Positions 10,457 through 21,461 of a DNA stretch of 64,000 nucleotides are shown here, in pieces. The translations under genes were made by a program, and so were the position numbers. The stretch's first letter is position 1. Each line of letters starts with the position of its first letter. Where the stretch lies: positions 346 through 64,345 of the forward strand of contig QAXH01006562.1 in NCBI GenBank assembly GCA_004335635.1. Direction: 5' to 3'. Source of the stretch: Chloromonas sp. AAM2. Lineage: Eukaryota; Chlorophyta; Chlorophyceae; Chlamydomonadales; Chlamydomonadaceae. The notes under the pieces were generated by a model. The model searched no databases, was not told where the DNA came from, and was given only the letters and a program-made list of their open reading frames with translations.

Positions 10457-13400
10457 ATGCAGCTTCACTTGGTGGACCAGGTGGTCACGAGCATGATAGA
10501 CGTGCACTCCCTGGAGTCGTTCCAGGGCCGGCACTCCCCGCACCGCTCCAGCCTCCACCAGGACTCGCTCACCTCACTGCGCCCCACCACACGCCAGTCC
10601 ACAGCAGCAGCCCGCCTCACCTCACGCACACTGCGGCACAAGAGCAGCCAAGACCAAAAACTGACCATGAGCAAGGATGTGGGTGGGGACAGGCTTAGCC
10701 AGGTTTTGGAGGGCAGGTCTTTGGCATGTGCAAGCCACCGCACTCTTGCCAAAAACAGGCCAGTGCCACCTCCAAGATTGGGACAGGGCAGTGCTATGAA
10801 GACCGCATTCGGGCAGTATCAACTGCCAGTTTTGTGGATGCTGATCGGACGCAACAGCAGCCGTTTGCAGCCATCAAGAAGGGCTCTGCTCTGCTGTCCC
10901 GAGTTGGATGGCAGTGTCCCGCTGCTCTTGTTTGCAGGTGCTAATCCGTCTGGTTGAGACAGCTGACAAGCTCAACCAGGCGCAGGCGCAGCTGGAGTAC
11001 AGGAAGGCGCTCAAGAGACAGGTCAAAAGGTGCGCAGGCAACCATCTCATTGAGCATGTGAAGAAGCACGGTCGGTGTACTCCCCATCCTTTGCATCAGG
11101 ATCAGCTCATCAACGCCTGAGTCAATACCTGTGTGTGCATGGATCAGAGGCATCGCTACTTGCTGCCATCACGCCATTCATTGCTCTCCCAGCACGTAAG
11201 ACAACTGTGTCGATTGGAAGTAGTGCAATGGACGTGCGTGTGGCCTTGTGTGGCCATGCACGCCCCTGTGTGTGAGCCCGCGTGCACTGGTGTCCCGTTG
11301 CCCCACAGCCTGCGCCTGCGCGGGTCAACTCTTGAAGCCGAGGTGTTGGAGGACATCGCCAACGGGACCATGCCGGCAGAGCTGCAGGCGCTGGTGAGCA
11401 ACGAAATAACCACCTCACATGAGGGACCACAAGGTCACTGATTGCCACTCCTTGTCCATGCACCCTTACTGCCAAAGCCCTCACGTGATGCACTGGTTTT
11501 GAACACCTACACCTGTGTGCTTCAGTGGTGTATCCTGCAGCCCAACCTCGTTGTGAATTGCTGAGCTGGCTGTGTGCTGTGTTGAACAGCTGTGTTCCAG
11601 TCTGGCAAGGCCTGTAAACTGATGACAGGGTAGATTGGACTTTGTATTCCCTGCAACACTCTTTCACAGGCTGCTGCTGAGGAGCGCGTGAGCAAGGAGA
11701 ACCAGGCATCCATGGAGGTGGGGAGACAGCCCCTGGCGCGCCTGCCCTCCCTGTACCGCCGGCTGGAGGAGAACGTGCGCCTGGCCATGGAGAACATGCA
11801 GGCTACGGAGCGCTGGGGCTACTTTTCAGCCCTGCAGCAGTGTCAAGTTCAACCCGGGCAGCAACAGATGGGGGTGGCGGGCAGAGGCGTCAAGTTCAAC
11901 TTCCTGGACGTTTCTGAGAGCATCAAGCAGGGCATCCCTCTGTCTGTGCCTGTGAGTGGTGGTGTGACATGGGACAGGCAGATGAGTGATGATGTGTGCT
12001 GCAAGGGTGGCTGTGCAAGCCATGGCTGCTGTTAGCAACACAAACAGTTGCAATTCCACTCTGGTAGCTGGGCACACATAGCTTTCTGATGTTGCTATCA
12101 AAGTTGTACAGGCAGAACCAGGAAGATATTCTCAACCCATAGCCAGATAATGCTTGCCTGCTGATGACTCAGGTCGCAGAGGCTGAAGCACACTCCACAG
12201 TCTAGCCAGCTCTACCACCTACTGCACGAGGCATGCCCACCCAGTTCTGTTTCCTTGCTTTTCCAGGAGACGCCAGTGGACATGCTCCGTAGCCTTATGA
12301 GGGCGCCCTCCCTGGCGCGCGCCCCCACCCGGGGTCGGCGGCCGGAGGAGCTGGCGGACGGGGAGTCATGGTGAGCCAAGCTCAAGGGCTGTGTGGCAGG
12401 ATAGGGCTATGATGGCATGGCGGAATCAAGCTGCTGCTTGGACAGGGTCAGGCAGGTGCACAGGGAACAGGTCAATGGCCGGTCATCCGACAGATCCTCC
12501 CTCAGTTGTGGTATAGCAGGCCTATTGAACGTTTGCTTCCTTGCAGGCAGAAGCTCATCAAGCGCCACAAGAAGGAGCACCGATACAAGGACATGATTGC
12601 CATGTTCTACTCCATGATCGAAGACAACGAAAGGCAGTTCGCTGCTAGATTGATACAGGTGGGCTGCCGGCCAGTCCTTGGGCCATGTTCAGAGTGTGAG
12701 AAAGGATGGCAAACCTAGACACAGAAGAAAAGAACAAGCAACGCCAAGGGCTGTGGCAACGGGCAGTGCACCCGCTGTATGAGTTGACGCTGTCACGATA
12801 CACACATGCACATACACATGAACATACACATCCACACACTGTAACTTTAAGGGACAGAGATTGCAACGCTAGTCCGAGACAGGGTACGCTTAGGGTAGGA
12901 GAGGAAGGTATGCTTACATGCAAAGATACGATTCATGTGTTCAGCCCTGCTGCATGGCTACGACACAGCAATCAACGATGGTTGATCTCATGTTTGCTCC
13001 TGCCCCCTCCTCTGTAGCGGTCGTGGCGCATGTGGAAGGCCAGGCGCTTCATGCGAGCTAGTGAACAACTGCAACTCATGAGGGAAGAACTGGCGAAACG
13101 GAAAAAGGTGGGGTCATCTGAACTCTGCAGTGCACATCATACGTTCACTTCAGCCCAGAGCCTGCACAGTAGTATGCTTCCCTCATCTCCTTTGCTCGCT
13201 TTTTGCAGGCTGAGATTGTCTGCCTACTCAGTCGTCTGCTTACTTCACTTGATTGTCTGCCTACTGATTGGCGGGCCTGTTCCGTGCCTGTACAGATGCA
13301 AGGTGCCCTGCGCAGCCTGGCCCAGGACATGTGGAAGCTCACAGGCCACAGCCAGCCGCTGGTGGTGGAAGCAAACCCACCCAAACGCCAGCAGTCCAAG

Positions 13401-16400
13401 AGAACGCTGGGCTTTGGATCGTCCATGTACAGGTGGGTGTGGCCAGGCCCGGAGACCGGGGTGGCTTGCCGTTTAGCTCTGCCAACCCACACCACCTGAC
13501 GTCCGTTGGCCATAGCACCTGAGTGGCTTGCCCGTTGATCTCTATCAGCATACACTGTCTGACGTCCCTTCTTCAATGCAAACCCTCAAGGCGCTCACAC
13601 GCAAGGCACGAGATATTGGCACGTCATGTTGCCTGCATGTGTTGTTCAGGCGTCTATCTTTTCATGAGGATGAAGAAAGCGGGCTGGGGCGCAGTGACAA
13701 TCACGTGTCACATAGTGCATCACGTGCCGCATCACGTGGGCCATCCAGAGCCGTATCACGTGCAGCATCACGTGCTCCATCACGGGGCGCTTCACGTGGC
13801 GCATCACGCGCCACCTCAGCCTACCCTCCGCAGTCATCCTCGGAACCGGCAGACCAGGTGAGCTGAGGGCGCGGGCAAGCCTGGCAGAAGTATGGCTCAA
13901 CAGACAGCATGGGGATTGCATGGGTGGTCACTTGACAGAGCAGTTGCCTGTCCATAGACACTAGTTCACGGGTGAGTTGTAGCCCATGCTGCGGCCATGT
14001 CACAAGTGTAGCATCACCTGTAGGCATCACGTAGCAATGCTAGTTCATCGCGTGTTCCCTGCCGGCTCAAAGCAACTTTGAGCTTATCATGCCGGACAGC
14101 ATTACAGCGCTCGAGCCTTTGGTTTTGGTTATTCGGGCCTGCCACACAGGCATGTACCTTAACATCCGCACGAACGCACATCTGGTGGTCCAAACCTTTC
14201 TTTGGTCGCGTCCTGAGCCTTCCATGACTGAAATGGTGTTGCTGCCATTGCGGTGCACTGTACAGGATGCTTGGAGAAAGACGCTGCGCAGCCAGGGCTC
14301 AGCCTTCAAAGTTATCGGCAAGTCTACAACAGCATCGCGGAAGGCATCACGACACGCCAGCATACGCGAGCGCTCGCAACGCGGTAGCCTGGACGGACAC
14401 GGCACAGCGTCACAGCTAGAAAGCGAAGAGCTGCTAAGGCAACTAAATCGACTTCTCAACGGAGATTGGCAAGTCGTAAGTGATTCCTCTTCGGACTCGG
14501 GTGCTGACGAGGGGATGTTACGCGCCGAGCAGGAAAGTGGCGGGTCATCCGACAGCCAGGAGACAAACGGCAGCGATGTTGAATCCAGTGAGAGCAGTGG
14601 GTATGAGAGTGTCAGCGAACAAGAGGCAGCTGGTGCAGACATACAGGCAGCGATAGCCGAGGCTTTGGCGGCAGGAGACTCCACAGCTGAGAATCGCATC
14701 AGCCAGGCTCTACGCCAGAGGCAGCTTGAGCGCTCGCAGCGGAAGGCCGCTAATGCCGCTAAGCACGCCGCTGCTGCAGCCAAACGAGCCGAGTTACGAG
14801 CAGCCGCAGGAGCAGCAGGAGACGAGGAAGAAGGCATTCGCGTATTTAAAGCATCTAAGCTTCCAGATATCTATGGTGCCGACGTTTCCGTACCAGTGCC
14901 TGCCAAGAGAAGGACTCGTGCTTCCTGGAAATTGAAGCGGTTGCCCTGCAAGCCCGAGTATGCCCCAGGCATGCCTCTTTTCTCGGAGCAGCGTGCCGAG
15001 CGACCCCGCCGCTTTGGTGAGCGTCCTCAGCGTCACATCCTTCTAAGTAAACCTAAGGACCTCAGCCAGCTGGGAGCTAAGGAAATACTGGCAGAACTAG
15101 CGCCGGACTTTCCCGGTGCATGGTCCCCTCCTGATTCTCCCGGGCGGGCCGATGATGGGAAATTAGGGACAGCAAGGGCCGATGGTTTGAGCATCAATGG
15201 TAACGGCAGTGTAAACAGCGGCAGCCCTGCAAGTGGCATTCCAGGTTCTAATGCGGGCATTGGCCTACTTGGCCTGGACAAGAGCGCAAGTCATGGCGAT
15301 GATACTGCAGGTGGTGTAGATGGGGAAAGCAGCGCAGCAGCACATGCGCTGTCCACTGGGCAAAACGAACAGGGGCTGGGTGACAGCGACACCACAGGCA
15401 GGCATCAGGGTGAGGGTGGTGCAAGTGGGGCAGGGTTGGGCCTTACTGCCGACATGATTCTGGCAGCCTCCCATGCTGGAGGCGGGCTGGCAGTGTCACC
15501 ACGAGTGAACCCCACTGACCTGGACCGCGCCTTGCAGAACGCTGCCAGGCGTGCTCTGCCCTGTGGTGCACGGGCGCCGGCTGATGCAACTCGCACAGAC
15601 GATGATTTAGACGCGCGATGCGATGGCGAGCTGGACGGCAGTCGGATGGGTGCCGGTGGCGTGCATCTGCCGCATGGGAGCAAGGCAGTGCCAAGCGTCA
15701 CAGGTACCGGATATTGCGCAACCCTAAGTAACACTCTTGGCCTTGAGAGCCGCAGTTCTGCTGCAGCATTGCAGGGCAGCAATTCACAGGACAGTCCTCT
15801 GATAAGCCAAAGATCAGCAACAGGCAGCACCAGGCTTCCACAGGACCTGCCATCAGCGGAAGCAGCACAAGCCGCCATGCGCTTGCAAGCACAGTTGGAT
15901 GCCGCACAGGAGGCAGAGGGGTCAGGGAACCGCGTACAGTTTGGCAGCTCTACCACACACGTGCTTCTGGAAACTGCTTCGTTCACACTGTCCGGCACAG
16001 CAGTGGGCACTCTTGCGCAATCCGATGCGTCCTCGCCCTCCCGTGCACAAGGCAGCACAACCAGTGGGCACCTCATAGGAGCACAAGGGCCCGGAGAGGG
16101 GGCTGATGGTCAGAGTGCGGCTGGTACCAGCACATCTGATGGTAGTGGGTGCAGACAGCAGCAAGGTATCGAGGAGGCCATGTTTGATCTGCTCTACGGG
16201 GTCACTCGCGTGACCCAGGCCCCGCCCTCCTCACCCACAGCCAAGTCACGGTCTGAGGACATCACATTGCGGTTGAAACAGGCCAGCCCGCAGGACAGGG
16301 GCATGTTTGAGTCGCTGCAAGGCCAGGGTTTGGCCAGCGGGCAGGCAGGGGAGGCTGGTGGAGATCATGGAACCGGGGAAGGTGCTGGCAGGGCTGCGGG

Positions 16401-19400
16401 GTCTGGATTGCGGCCGGTACAGTCAAAGCGGCGGCGCGTGGCTGTCAATGGGCATTTGCCGACTGGCTTGCACTGTCCAACAGGTTTAGCGCCCTTGGGG
16501 CCTGATGGGGGCCAGGCAGTAGCAGCCGCTGCAGCCCAGACGCTTCAAGAATCCCTGGTGGTGCTTGGGGCAGCAGGGCAGCTACAGGGGGAGGGCATGG
16601 CGCACAGGCCAGGAGCGGGACACTTGCGCCACGGCCCGGCCAGTGCCTACCAACAGCCACACTCGGTGCAGCAGGGGCACGCGGAGCGCGGTGAGTGTGC
16701 CCCGCGTTCGTGTTGCGGCACGCTCGCATCCACTAACATGAGTATGGCCAGCACGTCTCCGCCTGCGAATGCTGCACATCCGTGTTGGATTTGTCCTGCA
16801 CACCGTGTCAGTGTGCAATAGGCTGGTGCTTTGCTACCTTTGTAAGCCTTATGCATGTGTTGTCCTTGTGCTTGGGCTGTACAGCGCCTGCACCACACTT
16901 TCGTGTGCGCTACCCGGGTGCGCTGACCGGAGTGGCACTGCCCGCCATGGCCGCCAACAGACACAGGAGACGCACACAGCAGAAGGTGGGACTGCAAGTC
17001 ATGCTGACGCATGCAAATGGCCAGCCCGGTTGCATAATAACACTGCCCGGGTGCATAATACCATCAGGGTGTTCAGCGCGCACTGCCCTGATTTGCATCA
17101 CCAATGATGAACTCCACTGCTGCATTGCTGAAGAAGGGCATGTATGGATTGCCCTGCAGTCACGTTACTGCAGTGTCCATGTAGAATGGCACTTAGCAGC
17201 CACAAGACGGAGAATCGTTGTCTTGACTGTGCAGGGCCACTCAGAACTTGCGATTGTGGCACAACCTGATGACACCGGTGGCCTCACTGGCGTGACGGGT
17301 CAAGGAGCCGGCACCACGCACCTACAGGGCAACGTCATCAATGCAAACCAGATGACAGGTCTGACTGATGAGGAGAGGCATGCTCTACAGATACGCGCCG
17401 CAGCCAATCAGGACTTTCTGGTGGCCATCCAGCAGGCCCAGCGCAGCGAGCTGCAGGGTGCTGGGGGAGGCGAGCCGTTGCTGGTCAAGCAGACAGGGCT
17501 GGAGAGGAAGGTCAGGACCGTTGTGCGGCCGGCGCAGCGGCTGCTGGTCCTGCGGTCGAGACGGGCCCGGAGCGCACACAGGTATCTATGCGACCCTTGT
17601 GTGCTGAACAGCCACACGAGTTATCTTCCAGCCTTGTCTGCTGAACAATTGCATGGTATTCCATGTCCAGGGCCGGGCTGCATCATATGTGCGCATGCTG
17701 AACCCAGGACGCTTGCTGACATTTGTGCTGGTGTTGGCGCGTCATTACTAAGCTGCTGCTCATGAAGCTTTCACAAGTATACAGTGATGCTATGTAGGCA
17801 GAGCCCATGCTAAGCCATGTCCTGTCCATGCACTGCTGCAGGGCGCGTGCCCACCGCGCTCTTCTGGCGCCTGTGGTCCAGATGCTGCTCCAGTCCCGCT
17901 GGCAGATGGAGCGACTGGAGAGGAAGGTAGGCAGCAGCTGCAGAATTGCATGCTGTGTGACTGACTGCTGCAGCGATTTTGACATGCTGTCCAAGGCCAA
18001 AAGCAGCTGGCCCAGCCATCTGCCCTGCCTTCCCAACACGAGTTAGCTCAGGCACAGGGGACAAAGTCTAATCGCTGGAATTCAAAGACGCACCGTCCAG
18101 CTGAGGCAGTAAGGTGAGATCTAATCGTCTGATCTCATGACGTTGTCTGAAACTACTGCGGTCAAGTGTGTGAAGTGCTGCAGGGTAACACCTGTTGCAT
18201 CTGCTGCTGACAGGTGCGCGCCCTGCAGCCCGAGGCCCGGGCCGAGGCCGTGGCTCAGGCCGTGTGCGACACCCTGGACCCCAACGCAGTCATGGGGCCC
18301 CTGTCGCCGCAAGTGCGCCTGCTGCATCGCCCCACCGCCAAGTCACAGCCCGCTGCCCCGCCTGCCCCAGTGAGTTGGACAGACAAGGTGTTGAGGGTGA
18401 CGCAGACGGCTGTGATGGAGTTGGCCTCGCCGCGCTGAGTGTGGTGTTGGGAGTGCTGTGTTGGTACTTGTATGTGTGTTCCTGTTTCATTGTGTTGCCG
18501 TTGTGGTGTGCTTTGCTGGCTGCGTGTGCTATGCTGTGCCACGCTGTTCGTTGATTCACTCAATTGGAAATTTGCCAATTTTGGGACTGGCACCGTGATG
18601 AGGCTGTCAGTTGTCTGTGGGACTAGTATTTTCAGGAGTGCGTCCATACTAAGTTTTTATGGTGGTGAAAATGTGCAGTGTGGTGTTGGGTCAGTGTCAT
18701 CTGCCACTGGGATGTGTTGCTGATGCTGGAGTTGGTTACTGCCAATACTGGGACAGGGGCAGTGAGAAGTGGTGGTAGATTATAGATTCAATGATCTTCC
18801 AATTCACATTGACATCCCAATTCCAAGCCTGGAAAACATGGTGAGGGCTCAGGTCACAGCCACGGGACCTGTGAAACTGCGTGTGATGGGGCGTGGCAAT
18901 GTATGGCAAGGTGCTCTGTGGTGATGCTGATGAGGGTGGTGTTGATCAGCAGGGACGGGAGCGGGTCATGTCCTACCCAGGTGCGTGCTTCAGGGTGGTC
19001 ACAACACCTGAGGTCATAAGGCATGAACTCATCGCATGCATGAATGAGGTGGATTGCCAAGTGGAGACAACAAAGGACAGCATCAGGTTCATTGGATACT
19101 GCGGCATGCAGTTGCAGATGTGCCAATACGACCCCTTGGTCAGTGGTAGGGCTTACAAGTCGGTGGTAGGGCTCCAAGATGCATCGTCACGTGTTCATGC
19201 ACTCCCAGGTGTACAGCGCCAACTACCTTGCTCTGGCCCAGCGCTACCCCGTGCTGCTGAACAACCCAATGCCGGGCACACGGGCCAGTCGAGACATGTC
19301 CGCACTCGCCTTCACCTCACGGGCCGGCAACCAGGCAAGCACAGACTCCACACCAGGCAGCCCAATGGCACGCACTCATGGCAGGCACGGCCTGGGCAGC

Positions 19401-20471
19401 CCCATGGCGCACAGGAAGCTGCATGCACCTCCCAGCCCCACACGCACCACACGCGCATCCACCCCCAACAGCCCAATGCGCAGTAATGGAGGCCATGTCA
19501 TGCCCAAAGGCCTGCGCTCGCCGCTGCTGTCAAGCGGAGGGTACGGTGGCAGAGGCAGCACATCTCCATTCGACTCAATGGATACGTTTTCCCCTTTGCG
19601 CTTTGACTTGCCCAGCGGCCGGCAGACTTCAACGGACCAGACAGCAGTGCCCTCGCCTGCACCCCCAAGCCAGCCGCAAGCACATGCTCCTTCCCCCAGG
19701 GGTCTGAGGACATCACAATCACCAGCACCTGGCGATGCAGCGGCAGTGCTGGTCCAGACCAGCATGCTACTTAGCCCACAGGAATCAGGCGGCGTGTCCG
19801 GCAACTCGAGCGAGCCTGGCATCGCTCACACCAACGCCAACACTGTAAGCTTTGGTCCGCACCACATATTCAGCACAACAGAAGGAGCGCCAGTCCCTTC
19901 CTCGCCATTGCGTGCTGCTGCAGCAGTATCCACTCGCCATGCTGGTTTGCGGAGGCATGACCCAGTCAGTAAATCATACTCAAGCAGCTTGATGACGCAG
20001 CCATCGACAGATGCACAGGTCACCACAGCCGTCAATGGCGCGCTGCCGCCCATCCTGCCGTCCATGCAGCCAATCAAGCCTCACACAGGGCCACGATCCG
20101 TTGTCCCAGATTCCCAGCTACCCAGTGGAGGGCCCGGCTCACCGTGTCGTTCGCCTCTTCCGACGCGGCAACGCGGCAAGAACAGCCCGGACGCCTGGGG
20201 CACGGACGACACGGCTCCCGCAATCACACATGCTAGTACCGCCAAGGGGTCGCTTACTACCAAGGTCGTTCCAGGTGCCCTCGGTCCACGGACTTCCTTG
20301 TCATCCTCTTTGCCCTTACAGGCACAGGTGCCCCGACCACAACCGAGCGGTTCTGGAGCACTGACTGCGGAGCCTGGCAGGGTGCCATTGCTGGCCACGA
20401 GAAAGACAGGCAGTATGGAAACTGCTGCCACCAAGAGGCAGGGCGCCCCACACAAAGTAACGGTGGGCTGA
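10457..20471 (+). CDS. Giant IQ-motif, largely disordered protein
   Basis: Sixteen exons or so join in frame: 10457-10702, 10938-11029, 11309-11393, 11670-11951, 12267-12370, 12547-12658, 13018-13107, 13296-13432 (or from 13209), 13650-13857, 14266-16690, 16885-16985, 17235-17581, 17842-17926, 18214-18369 and 19209-20471. The product is about 1,910 residues. A clear IQ calmodulin-binding motif is created across the 12658/13018 junction (ARLIQRSWRMWKARRFMRA). Flanking parts are charged and helical (VETADKLNQAQAQLEYRKAL; KRHKKEHRYKDMIAMFYSMIE). Exon 13650 has eight SRxx repeats. The 2.4-kb exon at 14266 is Ser/Gly/Ala-rich with acidic Ser clusters and basic patches (SKRRRVAV). The last exon is Ser/Pro-rich. 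Calmodulin binding is established for IQ motifs; the role of the rest is unknown. The 5' end is uncertain, and the C-terminus may differ (see the exon at 20581). A split into two genes cannot be excluded, but all frames are continuous. Confidence 0.7.
18370..19208 (+). other. Long (0.84-kb) intron of the IQ-motif gene
   Basis: Between the exon ending at 18369 (donor GTGAGT) and the acceptor at 19208 there is TG-rich DNA with two similar GTGTGGTGTTGGG stretches (about 18439 and 18677). No coding exon is evident. It could hide a gene boundary, but the phases on both sides match. Confidence 0.4.
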
Positions 20472-20580
20472 GGAGGCGACACTGACGTCCTAGAGCGTGG
20501 CAGCTGAACAAACATCTAGCTTCAAGTCACTTGCTTTTCATCGCCGTGTATAAATCAGGCTGACCACCCTCGTTCCCAAG

Positions 20581-20722
20581 TGTACAAGCTGTGTACCAAG
20601 AGCTGCTGCGGACCACACAGGCCCAGCAACATGTCGATCAGCTCCAGTATCAGCGCTACTTTGGCTGTTTCAACTGTTGCTGCGCATCAACAGAGAAGAT
20701 TATGCATCACGTCTATGGCTGA
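20581..20722 (+). other. Candidate alternative terminal exon with a cysteine cluster
   Basis: Downstream of the stop at 20469-20471 there is an open stretch that reads VQAVYQELLRTTQAQQHV and continues through QYQRYFGCFNCCCAS to a TGA at 20720-20722. It follows an AAG acceptor at 20580. Splicing from a weak GTAACG donor at about 20457, inside the last annotated exon, would keep the frame and replace the short VTVG tail. The segment looks coding (amphipathic helix, Cys-rich tail), but no start codon precedes it, so it is most simply a terminal exon of the IQ-motif gene. Confidence 0.4.
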
Positions 20723-21461
20723 CTAGAAGATTGATGCAGCCTCTATACGTATATCTCATGCACAAACCTGTATCCAAACTCCTTATTGAAAGCAGCTTGA
20801 ACTGTTGCACTGCTTGTGCATATGATTTCTGGTGATCCTTTGCACGGTACACAGCAGGGCATGCGCACATCGAGAACTTAGGCTGCCAAGCATGTCACTC
20901 TGTTGCTCTTGATGGGTACTAGTTCCCTTGCATTAACGTGTTAAAGCCTTTTCGTGTTAGAGCCTTTTCGTGCTTCTCAGACATCTTGTTTCAGGCGCAT
21001 GCGTACGTTGCATGGCCCTTGCGCTCATTTCTCGCCCTTCCCGGCAGTTAACCCTACCACGTCAACTGACCTGCCATCCAAGCCGGGCCACACTTTTGCG
21101 CGCTCTGGAGAAACACCCGCCTGGAGATCTTCTCAAAACTGAGTGGAAACCCGGAAAACCTGGGAGTGACATCACACCTAAAAAAAAGAAGTGTGTCCAT
21201 TCTCGTTGTAGACCAACACACAAACTACAGTGGTGACTCACTCAATGTCAGCACACAGTATCAACACAATTCGCCACTTCCAGTCACAGACACGCCTCAC
21301 TGCACGAACGTGACAAATTGTCCCAGAACTGGCAAACTTCTTTTTTTTCAAGTTTTTCAAGTTTTTCAAGTTCCGAAACTTCAACGCAGTCTCCGGCTGT
21401 CTGGATCCTGCACATGCGACGCCAGTCTAGGAAGCGCATGGCATAACTACGGCGCAGCAAC
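20723..21461. other. Intergenic region upstream of MCM8
   Basis: No gene can be supported. It holds one copy of the short dispersed element (21316-21348), immediately followed by three tandem TTTTTCAAG units to about 21371. The MCM8 promoter must lie here because the start codon is at 21462. Confidence 0.5.
21316..21348 (+). repeat. Short dispersed element B, copy 1
   Basis: This copy shows the core TTGTCCCAGAACTGGCAAAC followed by TTC and a run of eight T. It is the sharpest of nine similar sites in the window and lies about 110 bp upstream of the MCM8 start codon. Confidence 0.75.

Noticed and set aside
14067..14837. 256-codon minus-strand frame opposite the large IQ-gene exon
   Set aside because: Antisense shadow of a GC-rich coding exon; Ser/Ala/Cys-rich with no motif, while the plus strand joins 15 exons in phase.
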